NCBI GenBank assembly: GCA_002368865.1 | Contig: DFDT01000140.1 | Coordinates: forward strand, 1 to 5,178 | Reading direction: 5' to 3' | Source of the DNA: Lachnospiraceae bacterium UBA3821 | GTDB lineage: Bacteria; Bacillota; Clostridia; Lachnospirales; Lachnospiraceae | DNA length: 5,178 nt | Shown: positions 1-5,178 of the stretch, piece by piece | How the letters are laid out: each line of letters begins with the position of its first letter | Numbering within the stretch: position 1 is the first letter of the stretch | The notes under the pieces: generated by a model | Seen by the model: only the letters and a program-made list of their open reading frames with translations | Told to the model about the DNA's origin: nothing | Databases searched by the model: none | Made by a program: the position numbers and the translations under genes

Positions 1-35
1 CCGTATTTGAATACAATTCCTTTTGCGTTTTTCAT
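1..35 (-). CDS. leuD: 3-isopropylmalate dehydratase small subunit, N-terminal fragment
   Basis: Only the first 11 complete codons and part of the next are present; the gene runs off the left edge of the window. The start reads MKNAKGIVFKYG, which matches the usual beginning of the short clostridial LeuD proteins (family pattern M-x-AKG-x-VFKYGDNVDTD). LeuD is the swivelling small subunit that pairs with LeuC to isomerise 2-isopropylmalate to 3-isopropylmalate in leucine synthesis. The ATG occupies 33-35 and has a TAGGAG ribosome site (46-51) about 10 bases upstream. It follows leuC by 57 bases on the same strand with no terminator between, so the two are almost certainly co-transcribed. Identity rests on a dozen residues plus the position directly after leuC, which is the normal order. 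Confidence 0.85.
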   Translation of the reverse strand, partial: MKNAKGIVFKY

Positions 36-92
36 GATATGTCGTCTCCTATTTTCTTTTACTATATCCAACTGGAATCCAACTCAAATGCC

Positions 93-1364
93 TTATGCCA
101 ACTCACAGGGGCAGGAAATCTTGCCGGTCACGGCGCTTGCCGCCGCCACCGCGGGGCTTGCCAGATAAATCTCAGAATCCACATGTCCCATACGGCCGAC
201 GAAGTTACGGTTGGTGGTGGAAACACAGCGCTCGCCCTCCGCCAGAATGCCCATGTAACCGCCAAGACACGGTCCGCAGGTCGGCGTGCTCACGATCGCG
301 CCAGCCTGAATAAAGGTCTTCAGAAGTCCTTCCTCCATAGCCTGCATATAGATATTCTGGGTGGCAGGGATCACAATACAACGCATCCCCTTCGCCACAT
401 GACGCCCCTTCAGCACTTCAGCCGCAATGCGCAGATCGTCCAGACGACCGTTGGTACAGGAACCGATCACCACCTGGTCGATGTTGATGTCGTCCATCTC
501 ATGAATCTCATCGATGGTATGGGTATTCTCCGGCAGGTGCGGGAATGCCACCGTAGGACGCAGAGTACTGAGATCAATGGTATACACCGCGTCATACACT
601 GCGTCTTCGTCCGCCTCGTAAATCTTGTATTCTTTCTTACTGTGCTCTTTCATATAGGCGATCGCCAGATCATCCACAGGGAAAATCCCGTTCTTTCCGC
701 CGGCCTCGATCGCCATGTTCGCAATGGTAAAACGGTCGTCCATGGTCAGATCGGCAATGCCGTCCCCCACGAACTCCATAGACTTGTACAATGCGCCATC
801 CACGCCGATCATGCCGATGATATGTAAGATCACATCTTTACCGCTGATCCATTTCGCTTTCTTTCCTGTCAGCACAAATTTGATCGCGGACGGAACCTTG
901 AACCATGCCTTTCCGGTCGCCATGCCCGCAGCCATATCCGTGCTGCCCACGCCGGTGGAAAATGCGCCCAAAGCACCGTAGGTACAGGTATGAGAATCCG
1001 CGCCGATGATCACATCACCTGCCACCGTCAATCCCTGTTCTGGAAGCAATGCATGCTCGATGCCCATCTCACCCACTTCAAAATAATTGGTGATCTCATT
1101 CTTCTTCGCAAACTCGCGGACACATTTGCAGTGCTCCGCAGATTTGATATCCTTATTGGGTACAAAGTGATCCGGCACCAGCGCAATCTTGTCCTTGTCA
1201 AACACGCCGTCCACCTTCATTTTGTCCATTTCCTTGATTGCAACAGGGCTGGTGATGTCATTGCCAAGCACCAGATCCAGATTCGCCTCGATCAGCTGCC
1301 CTGCTTCCACACGCTCAAGTCCCGCAGCTGCCGCCAGAATCTTCTGTGTCATTGTCATACCCAT
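93..1364 (-). CDS. leuC: 3-isopropylmalate dehydratase large subunit
   Basis: This is the catalytic 4Fe-4S subunit of isopropylmalate isomerase, an aconitase-family enzyme of cytoplasmic leucine synthesis that works with LeuD. The product is 423 residues, the size of the short LeuC/HacA-like type of Clostridia and archaea rather than the roughly 466-residue enterobacterial type. Visible aconitase landmarks are [23 protein letters not shown] (121-143), GSCTNGR (301-307) with cluster ligand C303, and TCGPCLGG (362-369) with ligands C363 and C366. The segment [11 protein letters not shown] (383-393) carries arginines expected to bind substrate. A longer reading starting at 1388 is open, but the ATG at 1362-1364 has a strong GGAGGA site 7 bases upstream and gives the family-typical start [15 protein letters not shown], so it was chosen. 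All three cluster cysteines are present and nothing suggests a defect. A 2,3-dimethylmalate or homoaconitate enzyme of the same fold is possible, but leuD and ilvC nearby favour leucine synthesis. Confidence 0.96.
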   Translation of the reverse strand: MGMTMTQKILAAAAGLERVEAGQLIEANLDLVLGNDITSPVAIKEMDKMKVDGVFDKDKIALVPDHFVPNKDIKSAEHCKCVREFAKKNEITNYFEVGEMGIEHALLPEQGLTVAGDVIIGADSHTCTYGALGAFSTGVGSTDMAAGMATGKAWFKVPSAIKFVLTGKKAKWISGKDVILHIIGMIGVDGALYKSMEFVGDGIADLTMDDRFTIANMAIEAGGKNGIFPVDDLAIAYMKEHSKKEYKIYEADEDAVYDAVYTIDLSTLRPTVAFPHLPENTHTIDEIHEMDDINIDQVVIGSCTNGRLDDLRIAAEVLKGRHVAKGMRCIVIPATQNIYMQAMEEGLLKTFIQAGAIVSTPTCGPCLGGYMGILAEGERCVSTTNRNFVGRMGHVDSEIYLASPAVAAASAVTGKISCPCELA

Positions 1365-1371
1365 GATTTCT

Positions 1372-1377
1372 TCCTCC
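1372..1377 (-). promoter_or_regulatory. Shine-Dalgarno site that decides the leuC start
   Basis: GGAGGA on the minus strand, 7 bases before the ATG at 1362-1364. The site lies inside the longer open reading frame that begins at 1388, so that upstream ATG is unlikely to be used. Confidence 0.85.
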
Positions 1378-1412
1378 ATACAAAACATTTTCCTATGAAA
1401 CGCTTAAAAAAT

Positions 1413-1441
1413 ATCATAACATAAAAAATAGGAATTTGAAA
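1413..1441 (-). promoter_or_regulatory. Probable sigma-A promoter of leuCD
   Basis: On the minus strand a -10 element TATGAT (1413-1418), preceded by TGT to give an extended -10 TGTTATGAT, lies 17 bases after a weak -35 TTTCAA (1436-1441). Five of six -10 bases match TATAAT; the -35 matches only three of six. The predicted start near 1406 would leave a leader of about 40 bases before the leuC ATG. That is too short for a T-box or a leader-peptide attenuator. Placement just upstream of leuC and after the anti-sigma gene supports leuCD having its own promoter. No start site has been mapped. Confidence 0.6.
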
Positions 1442-1481
1442 CTGTTTTTCGGAGTGAATTTACATAAAATTTCTTAATCCT

Positions 1482-2171
1482 CTATTCTGCTTTCCAAATC
1501 AAAATAGAAAGATCTTTAAGACTTTCTATTTCCTCATCAACATTATCATCCGACCATTTCATTACCTTCATTAACTGCCTTGCTCCTTGCTCCGGGATAT
1601 AATAGATTTCTCTGCACACCTGTTTTGTACGATTTCCGTTATCATCCTCAACAACCATGGTCAAAGCATCACCTGTTAAGCTAATGACCGGCCAGCCTGT
1701 TTCTATTCTATTACCTTTCAGTTCGGTATATGTCGTTGTAGTCATATACATGAAAAGAGTCTCTCCATCCGGTGTATAAATCCCGGAGCTTTTATAAAAT
1801 TCTCGATTCGATCTTATAGCCTCGTCCGTAACATATAAACCGGTTTCCTCATAAGGAATATAATTTTCACGAACCACGATTCCATAAAATAGTCCTCCCG
1901 CAATCGCAGCAATACATACAGCCGTAACAATTGCAGTAATAAGGCGTTTCTTTCTAATTTTGTTTCTGATCTTCTTCAGCGTCTCTTTATCAGCCGAATG
2001 TTTCGCACTATCATCGGCTGCAGCAGGATTCTTCATCTTTTGAAAATAATCGGTGCACTCAGCACAGACAGCGATGTGTTCATCAACTACTTTTTTGCTA
2101 TCGTCAGACAGCACATCATCCACATAAAGCGGAAGAAGATCTTTTACTACGTTACATGTTATATCAGCCAT
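1482..2171 (-). CDS. Membrane anti-sigma factor with N-terminal zinc-finger (zf-HC2/ZAS-type) domain
   Basis: A 229-residue protein with three parts. Residues 1-45 are an anti-sigma zinc-finger domain: C6, then H32-x3-C36-x2-C39, with the DLLPLYVDDVLSDDS segment (11-25) that is common in RsiW-like proteins. Residues 46-75 are a charged lysine-rich linker. Residues 76-99 form a single hydrophobic membrane span, and 101-229 are a predicted extracytoplasmic domain that I do not recognise. The family role is to hold the partner ECF sigma factor inactive at the membrane until an envelope signal releases it, often by proteolysis. The ATG overlaps the end of the sigma gene by 8 bases (2164-2171) and its AAGGAGG site (2181-2187) lies inside that gene, so translation is probably coupled and keeps the pair balanced. 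Codon composition is more AT-rich than in leuC or the ABC gene. The signal sensed cannot be read from the sequence. Confidence 0.9.
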   Translation of the reverse strand: MADITCNVVKDLLPLYVDDVLSDDSKKVVDEHIAVCAECTDYFQKMKNPAAADDSAKHSADKETLKKIRNKIRKKRLITAIVTAVCIAAIAGGLFYGIVVRENYIPYEETGLYVTDEAIRSNREFYKSSGIYTPDGETLFMYMTTTTYTELKGNRIETGWPVISLTGDALTMVVEDDNGNRTKQVCREIYYIPEQGARQLMKVMKWSDDNVDEEIESLKDLSILIWKAE

Positions 2172-2640
2172 TATCCAATTCCTCCTTGATCATGATTCTG
2201 GCACGGTGATAAGTCACCCTTGCCCAACTCGTTGTTTTCTCAAATAGCTCAGCAATCTCCGAAAAAGATAGTTCTCCATAGGTACGGAGTGTAAAAACTT
2301 CTTTGTATGGTTCTTTGAGAGAATGCAGAATCTTATTGATTGCTTTTCTGTCAGTCTCCCTGACCATGTCGTCCTCCGGCGATAATGACAATTCACCATA
2401 CTCCTCCGGCAGTTCCTCAAAACGGGATTGCTTCTTGAGATGATCATAATATAGATTTTTGGCGATCTGGCAAAGCCAAACCCTGATACTACAATCTCCC
2501 CTGAAAGATTCTATCTTTTTCATTGCCTTAAAGAAGGTCTCCTGTGTAATCTCTTCGGCCGTAAGAGGATCACGGGACAAGGATAAGATATACTTATAAA
2601 CCACTGAAAAATATTCCTGGTACAGTTTTTCAATATCCAC
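2164..2640 (-). CDS. ECF-type RNA polymerase sigma factor (sigma-70 family)
   Basis: A 158-residue alternative sigma factor with the two-domain ECF plan. Region 2 spans about 4-71 (LYQEYFSVVYKYILSL, then ITQETFFKAMKKIESFRG and IRVWLCQIAKNLYYDHLKK). A short acidic linker follows (75-98). Region 4 spans about 101-155, with a helix-turn-helix in SFSEIAELFEKTTSWARVTYHRAR (125-148). It directs RNA polymerase to a small promoter set, normally including its own. An upstream ATG at 2701-2703 is open in frame, but the GTG at 2638-2640 has a near-perfect AAGGAGGTG site 5 bases upstream and yields the usual ECF start MDIEKLYQEY. The upstream extension would also cover the predicted promoter. It is followed by, and overlaps, its anti-sigma gene, the standard ECF pair. 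I do not assign it to a named SigW, SigX or SigV type. Confidence 0.94.
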   Translation of the reverse strand: MDIEKLYQEYFSVVYKYILSLSRDPLTAEEITQETFFKAMKKIESFRGDCSIRVWLCQIAKNLYYDHLKKQSRFEELPEEYGELSLSPEDDMVRETDRKAINKILHSLKEPYKEVFTLRTYGELSFSEIAELFEKTTSWARVTYHRARIMIKEELDNG

Positions 2641-2645
2641 CTTTT

Positions 2646-2654
2646 CACCTCCTT
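2646..2654 (-). promoter_or_regulatory. Strong Shine-Dalgarno site that decides a GTG start
   Basis: AAGGAGGTG on the minus strand, 5 bases before the GTG at 2638-2640. It matches the 16S rRNA 3' end almost completely and is the main reason for preferring the GTG to the ATG at 2701-2703. Confidence 0.85.
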
Positions 2655-2660
2655 CGTATA

Positions 2661-2689
2661 TATGACTGCCGAATCCGTTAAACGTTACA
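2661..2689 (-). promoter_or_regulatory. Candidate ECF-dependent autoregulatory promoter
   Basis: The minus strand shows TGTAAC (2684-2689, followed by GTTT) and GTCATA (2661-2666) separated by 17 bases. TGTAAC/TGAAAC-type -35 boxes with a CGTC-like -10 are typical of Firmicute ECF sigma factors of the SigW/SigX/SigV group. An A-tract lies just upstream of the -35, as often seen for such promoters. The predicted start, about 2655, falls at the edge of the ribosome site and would give a leader of only 15-18 bases, which is tight. Positive autoregulation is inferred from the family, not shown. Confidence 0.45.
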
Positions 2690-2701
2690 GATCTTTTTTG
2701 C

Positions 2702-2729
2702 AAAAAAACAGCCCTTTATACAAGAGCTG
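2702..2729 (-). terminator. Intrinsic terminator of the ABC transporter gene
   Basis: Minus-strand stem CAGCTCTT / AAGGGCTG (8 pairs, one G-U) with a GTATA loop, followed directly by seven T's (2708 down to 2702). It begins 51 bases after the ABC stop codon and separates that gene from the sigma/anti-sigma unit. The wobble pair and the T-run only work for minus-strand transcription. Confidence 0.85.
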
Positions 2730-2780
2730 CTTTTCCTGTTTGTTTGACGATTGATTTCAAAATTTACTTTTCTTGTATTC

Positions 2781-4649
2781 TCAGCTCTGCAGCACCTTCA
2801 TCTGATAGAATCTGCCCTTCTTCTCCATCAGTTCCTCAAAGGTTCCGTACTCCACGCACCTGCCTGCGTCGATCACGGCAATCTTATCTGCATTTCGGAT
2901 TGTGGAAAGTCTGTGTGCCACAATAAAGGTAGTACGGTTTTCGGTCAGTCTGTCCACCGCCTCCTGGATCAGCTTCTCGGAAATGCTGTCCAGCGCAGAA
3001 GTCGCCTCGTCCAGAATAATGACGCTAGGCTCCCGCACCAAAGCCCTGGCGATCGAGATACGCTGTCTCTGTCCGCCGGAAAGCTTGCCGCCGTGCTCGC
3101 CCACCTTTGTATCCAGACCATCAGGCAGGGAATCGATCAGATCCTTCAGGTTTGCTGCCTGAATGACCTCCTGCAGTTTCTCCTCGGTCACGCCTTCACA
3201 GCCATACAAGATATTCTCCCGGATCGTCCCCGAGAACAGGATCGATGTCTGCGGAACTACAGCCAGATGCTTTCTGTAACTGCGCAGATCGATCTCATTC
3301 AGATTCTGTCCATCGATCAATACCTCGCCGTCATGAGTCAGATAAAACCCGATCACCATATTCAGGATCGTGGTCTTGCCGGCGCCGGACTCTCCCACAA
3401 GCGCGATGGTTTCCCCCTTCTTTACCTCCAGATTCAACCCGTTCAGCGTAGCTCTGCCGCCTCCCTTATACTGGAATCTCACGTTGCGGAAAGAGTAATC
3501 TCCTGCAACATCCGCGATTTCCTTTTTGCCTTCATTGTCCTCAATATCCTCGGAAAGCAAAATCTCCCCGATGGATGTCACAGACTCCACACCCTTTGCG
3601 ATAACGGGCACCAGTGTGATAATGGCGGAAAACTGATTCACAATGGTTGCAAAATAGTTCTGATATAACGCGATATCCCCTACCAGGATCTTGCCCTGCA
3701 ATGCCAGATATCCCGTGAAGCCCAGACAGATCACCTGAAAGATCTGGAACACCGCCCAACCTACGGAGCCGAAAAGTGCCTGCACCAGATCCAGCTTGTA
3801 TCCCTTCTCCGCCACCGTAAACAGCTGATCGCTCATTTTGGTGACCTCTTCCTCTTCCAGTGCATGCGCTCTGGTCACCGGGATCAGCTCCACCATCTCC
3901 ATCACCCGGGCAGAGGTCTCTTCCATCTCTTTACGGAACTCCCTGTTGCGCCTTTTCATCACACCGCGGAAGGAAACCATGGTAAGCGCAGCGATCGGCG
4001 TGGTCACCAGGAAAAATAAAAATACCACCCAGCTCTTGGAGACCGTAACGACCAGAGCTACGATAATATTCATGGCAATATTCAGAATGTTGATAAACAT
4101 CTGTGTGGAAAGACTCTCCACCGCCTCCACGTCACGGATGATCTTGGACTGCAGCTTGCCGGACTGCGTCTCCACATGGTAAGCGATGGAAAGCTGCTGG
4201 AGCTTGCGGATCAGCGCCTTACGCAATCCGGTCTCCGCATATCGTGTGGCCTGACTCTTATAATCCGTGTAAAGATAATTCATCGGCACATTCAACGCGA
4301 TCAACCCGATCATCAATAACACATAGATCATGATATTACGCATCACATCCGCATTTCCTGTAGTCACATCATTGATGATATTGGCCATCACAATGGGCAA
4401 TACCCAGACGCAGGCGTGCTTGATAAAGAAAAACAAGATTGCCAGGAAAAATTTATGATAATTTCCCTTATAAAGTGCCAGCAAAGTAAGGATCGGATGC
4501 CCTTCATGCCTGCGGTACATTTCCGTAAACCATATCTCCGGCTCGATCCCTTTGGGCGGACTCATCTTTTTTTCAAAAGACGTTTTTGCAGCAGTTTGCT
4601 TTTCGTTCTTTGTATTTTGGGCGATTGCTCCATTTTCCTCTTTACCCAT
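2781..4649 (-). CDS. ABC exporter half-transporter, fused membrane and ATPase domains (MdlB/MsbA-like)
   Basis: A 622-residue type IV ABC exporter. A hydrophilic lysine/glutamine-rich N-terminus (1-60) precedes a six-helix membrane domain (segments near 65-90, 105-126, 184-203, 205-226, 293-315, 322-350). The ATPase domain covers about 385-620. Its motifs are complete: Walker A GESGAGKT (419-426), Q-loop Q467, signature LSGGQ (523-527), Walker B VIILDE (543-548) with catalytic E548, D-loop SALD (551-554) and switch H579. A catalytic glutamate in an unpaired gene fits a homodimer, although a partner elsewhere cannot be excluded. It should export a hydrophobic compound, drug or lipid across the membrane; the substrate is not predictable. 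The ATG at 4647-4649 has TAGGAG (4661-4666) 11 bases upstream; the next methionine, at residue 29, has no such site. Terminators lie on both sides, so it is probably monocistronic. Confidence 0.95.
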   Translation of the reverse strand: MGKEENGAIAQNTKNEKQTAAKTSFEKKMSPPKGIEPEIWFTEMYRRHEGHPILTLLALYKGNYHKFFLAILFFFIKHACVWVLPIVMANIINDVTTGNADVMRNIMIYVLLMIGLIALNVPMNYLYTDYKSQATRYAETGLRKALIRKLQQLSIAYHVETQSGKLQSKIIRDVEAVESLSTQMFINILNIAMNIIVALVVTVSKSWVVFLFFLVTTPIAALTMVSFRGVMKRRNREFRKEMEETSARVMEMVELIPVTRAHALEEEEVTKMSDQLFTVAEKGYKLDLVQALFGSVGWAVFQIFQVICLGFTGYLALQGKILVGDIALYQNYFATIVNQFSAIITLVPVIAKGVESVTSIGEILLSEDIEDNEGKKEIADVAGDYSFRNVRFQYKGGGRATLNGLNLEVKKGETIALVGESGAGKTTILNMVIGFYLTHDGEVLIDGQNLNEIDLRSYRKHLAVVPQTSILFSGTIRENILYGCEGVTEEKLQEVIQAANLKDLIDSLPDGLDTKVGEHGGKLSGGQRQRISIARALVREPSVIILDEATSALDSISEKLIQEAVDRLTENRTTFIVAHRLSTIRNADKIAVIDAGRCVEYGTFEELMEKKGRFYQMKVLQS

Positions 4650-4680
4650 TTGTCTGTCAGCTCCTATAGTCGTCTCTGTC

Positions 4681-4742
4681 TGCTTCGCAACTGAAATTGC
4701 AAAGCAATTTCGAATGAAACCGTTTACGGTCTGGTTTCATTC
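4681..4742 (-). promoter_or_regulatory. Structured 5' leader / operator region of the ABC exporter gene
   Basis: Three minus-strand inverted repeats lie between the predicted -10 and the ribosome site. C is GAATGAAACC / GGTTTCATTC (4733-4742 with 4712-4721), 10 perfect pairs around an 11-base loop. A is GAAATTGC / GCAATTTC (4704-4711 with 4693-4700), 8 pairs, loop TTT, abutting C without a gap. B is TGCTTTGCAA / TTGCGAAGCA (4697-4706 with 4681-4690), 10 pairs with one G-U, loop TTTCAG. A and B share bases and cannot form together. No T-run follows either, so a simple transcription attenuator is not evident. Because C overlaps the expected start site it may act as a DNA operator instead. No known riboswitch class was recognised. 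Confidence 0.5.
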
Positions 4743-4743
4743 C

Positions 4744-4773
4744 ATCATAACACATTTGCCCGGATTATGCCAT
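4744..4773 (-). promoter_or_regulatory. Probable promoter of the ABC exporter gene
   Basis: Minus-strand -10 TATGAT (4744-4749) with an extended TGT just upstream, giving TGTTATGAT, the same nine bases as at the leuC promoter. The best -35 is ATGGCA (4768-4773), four of six matches at an 18-base spacing, so this promoter may lean on the extended -10. The predicted start is near 4737, inside an inverted repeat. Independent promotion is expected because the ilvC terminator lies upstream. Confidence 0.5.
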
Positions 4774-4864
4774 GAAAAACATGCTGTTTTCCGTAAAAAC
4801 CACCGATAATTTGTCCGGAATCCGACAACATAATATAGGTGGGAGATTGATAATTTTTGGCCAG

Positions 4865-4902
4865 AAACAAAAAACAGGGAATAGGAAACGTCCTATCCCC
4901 TG
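4865..4902 (-). terminator. Intrinsic terminator of the ilvC transcript
   Basis: Minus-strand stem CAGGGGATAGGA / TCCTATTCCCTG (12 pairs, one G-U) with a CGTT loop at 4887-4890, followed by TTTTTTGTTT (4874 down to 4865). It begins 70 bases after the ilvC stop codon, which is a fairly long untranslated tail. The G-U pair is a mismatch on the plus strand, which marks minus-strand use. Confidence 0.92.
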
Positions 4903-4904
4903 CT

Positions 4905-4972
4905 ATTATCCCTTCGCGGATAATGGAACCTTCTCAACCTGTCGGTCGAGAAGTAGCGCCCGCTTCGCGGGC
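4905..4972 (-). repeat. Three consecutive hairpins in the ilvC 3' untranslated region
   Basis: Reading in the transcription direction from the ilvC stop codon: GCCCGC / GCGGGC with a GAA loop (4958-4972), beginning on the base after the TAA; CTTCTCGACC / GGTTGAGAAG with a GACA loop (4930-4953, one G-U pair); and ATTATCC / GGATAAT with a six-base loop (4905-4924). The terminator stem starts two bases later. The first and third hairpins share the 8-mer CCGCGAAG (4963-4970 and 4912-4919). They may protect the mRNA 3' end or be relics of a small palindromic repeat; neither is shown. Confidence 0.6.
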
Positions 4973-5178
4973 TTAGTTGTTGATGAGCTTGTCTTCTTCG
5001 TTGTTCCAGCTGTACAGCTTACGTACTTCCTCGCCGACCTTCTCTGAAGGATGCTCACTTGCAAGCTTTCTCATAGCCTTGAAGTGTACCTGCTTGCCTG
5101 CGGGAGACATCTCCAACAGGAACTCTTTTGCGAAGGTACCGTCCTGAATATCACTCAGGATCTTCTTCATGGTCTTCT
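4973..5178 (-). CDS. ilvC: Ketol-acid reductoisomerase, C-terminal fragment
   Basis: The last 67 codons and the stop of IlvC; the rest lies beyond the right edge. The segment with [30 protein letters not shown] and [15 protein letters not shown] is the characteristic C-terminal helical tail of the short class I enzyme (usually about 330-340 residues). The enzyme uses NADPH and Mg2+ to convert 2-acetolactate or 2-aceto-2-hydroxybutyrate to dihydroxy acids in valine, leucine and isoleucine synthesis. The frame stays open upstream of the internal ATG at 5168-5170 (KTM...), so this is a true partial gene and not a small protein starting at that ATG. It is closed by three hairpins and a strong terminator and is therefore transcribed separately from the next gene. 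Confidence 0.95.
   Translation of the reverse strand, partial: KTMKKILSDIQDGTFAKEFLLEMSPAGKQVHFKAMRKLASEHPSEKVGEEVRKLYSWNNEEDKLINN

Noticed and set aside
39..827. Long plus-strand open frame (262 codons) opposite leuC
   Set aside because: It lies antisense to a clear leuC with intact aconitase motifs, has no ribosome site, and its protein shows no recognisable domain. It is a by-product of the GC-rich codons on the other strand.
1389..1450. Similarity between the leuC and exporter leaders (TGTTATGAT, then CGTTTCAT / CGGTTTCAT) as a shared operator
   Set aside because: The matching pieces are short and differently spaced, and leuC lacks the partner arm of the inverted repeat. The common extended -10 is ordinary for low-GC Firmicutes.
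2641..2703. An upstream ATG start for the sigma factor adding 21 residues
   Set aside because: The extension would be translated across the predicted promoter and the AAGGAGGTG ribosome site, and no ribosome site precedes that ATG. The extra residues do not resemble an ECF N-terminus.
2751..3668. Long plus-strand open frame (305 codons) opposite the ABC ATPase domain
   Set aside because: The minus strand holds complete Walker A, signature and Walker B motifs over this stretch. The plus-strand product has no family character and no Shine-Dalgarno site.
4650..4864. A plus-strand small gene in the exporter upstream region
   Set aside because: Short plus-strand frames exist, but none has a ribosome site or protein-like composition. 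The region is better explained by promoter and leader elements.
4973..5170. A separate 65-residue small protein starting at the ATG at 5168-5170
   Set aside because: The frame stays open to the window edge, and the sequence is the known C-terminal tail of ketol-acid reductoisomerase. The ATG is internal.

Overview
The window looks like a piece of a Clostridia (Firmicutes) chromosome, most likely from the Lachnospiraceae. This is judged from the protein character of IlvC, LeuC and LeuD, strong AGGAGG-type Shine-Dalgarno sites, and U-tailed intrinsic terminators. It is an inference by eye, not a database match. Every gene lies on the minus strand, so transcription runs from position 5178 towards position 1.

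In transcription order: (1) the 3' end of ilvC (ketol-acid reductoisomerase), cut by the window edge. (2) A tail of three hairpins followed by a strong intrinsic terminator. (3) About 215 bases between that terminator and the next start codon, holding a promoter with an extended -10, a perfect 10-bp inverted repeat just after the -10, and a leader with two mutually exclusive hairpins. (4) A 622-residue type IV ABC exporter half-transporter, closed by its own terminator. (5) A probable self-controlled two-gene unit: a GTG-started ECF sigma factor, overlapping by 8 bases a membrane anti-sigma factor with a zinc-finger motif. (6) leuC with its own sigma-A-type promoter, followed by the first 35 bases of leuD.

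Functionally, ilvC and leuCD belong to branched-chain amino acid synthesis. IlvC makes 2,3-dihydroxy-isovalerate and 2,3-dihydroxy-3-methylvalerate. LeuCD isomerises 2-isopropylmalate to 3-isopropylmalate. Between them sits a non-biosynthetic block: an exporter and a membrane-stress sigma/anti-sigma pair. Terminators after ilvC and after the ABC gene divide the block into separate units. I see no convincing terminator between the anti-sigma gene and leuC, so some readthrough into leuCD is possible.

The sigma/anti-sigma genes look more AT-rich than their neighbours. In sampled 60-base lines, G+C was 22 (1921-1980) and 26 (2461-2520), against 39 in leuC (901-960) and 38 in the ABC gene (3061-3120). 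No CRISPR array, insertion sequence, tRNA, rRNA or plus-strand gene was recognised. The least ordinary part is the 4681-4972 region with its dense RNA-structure potential. No clearly new multi-gene system is evident.
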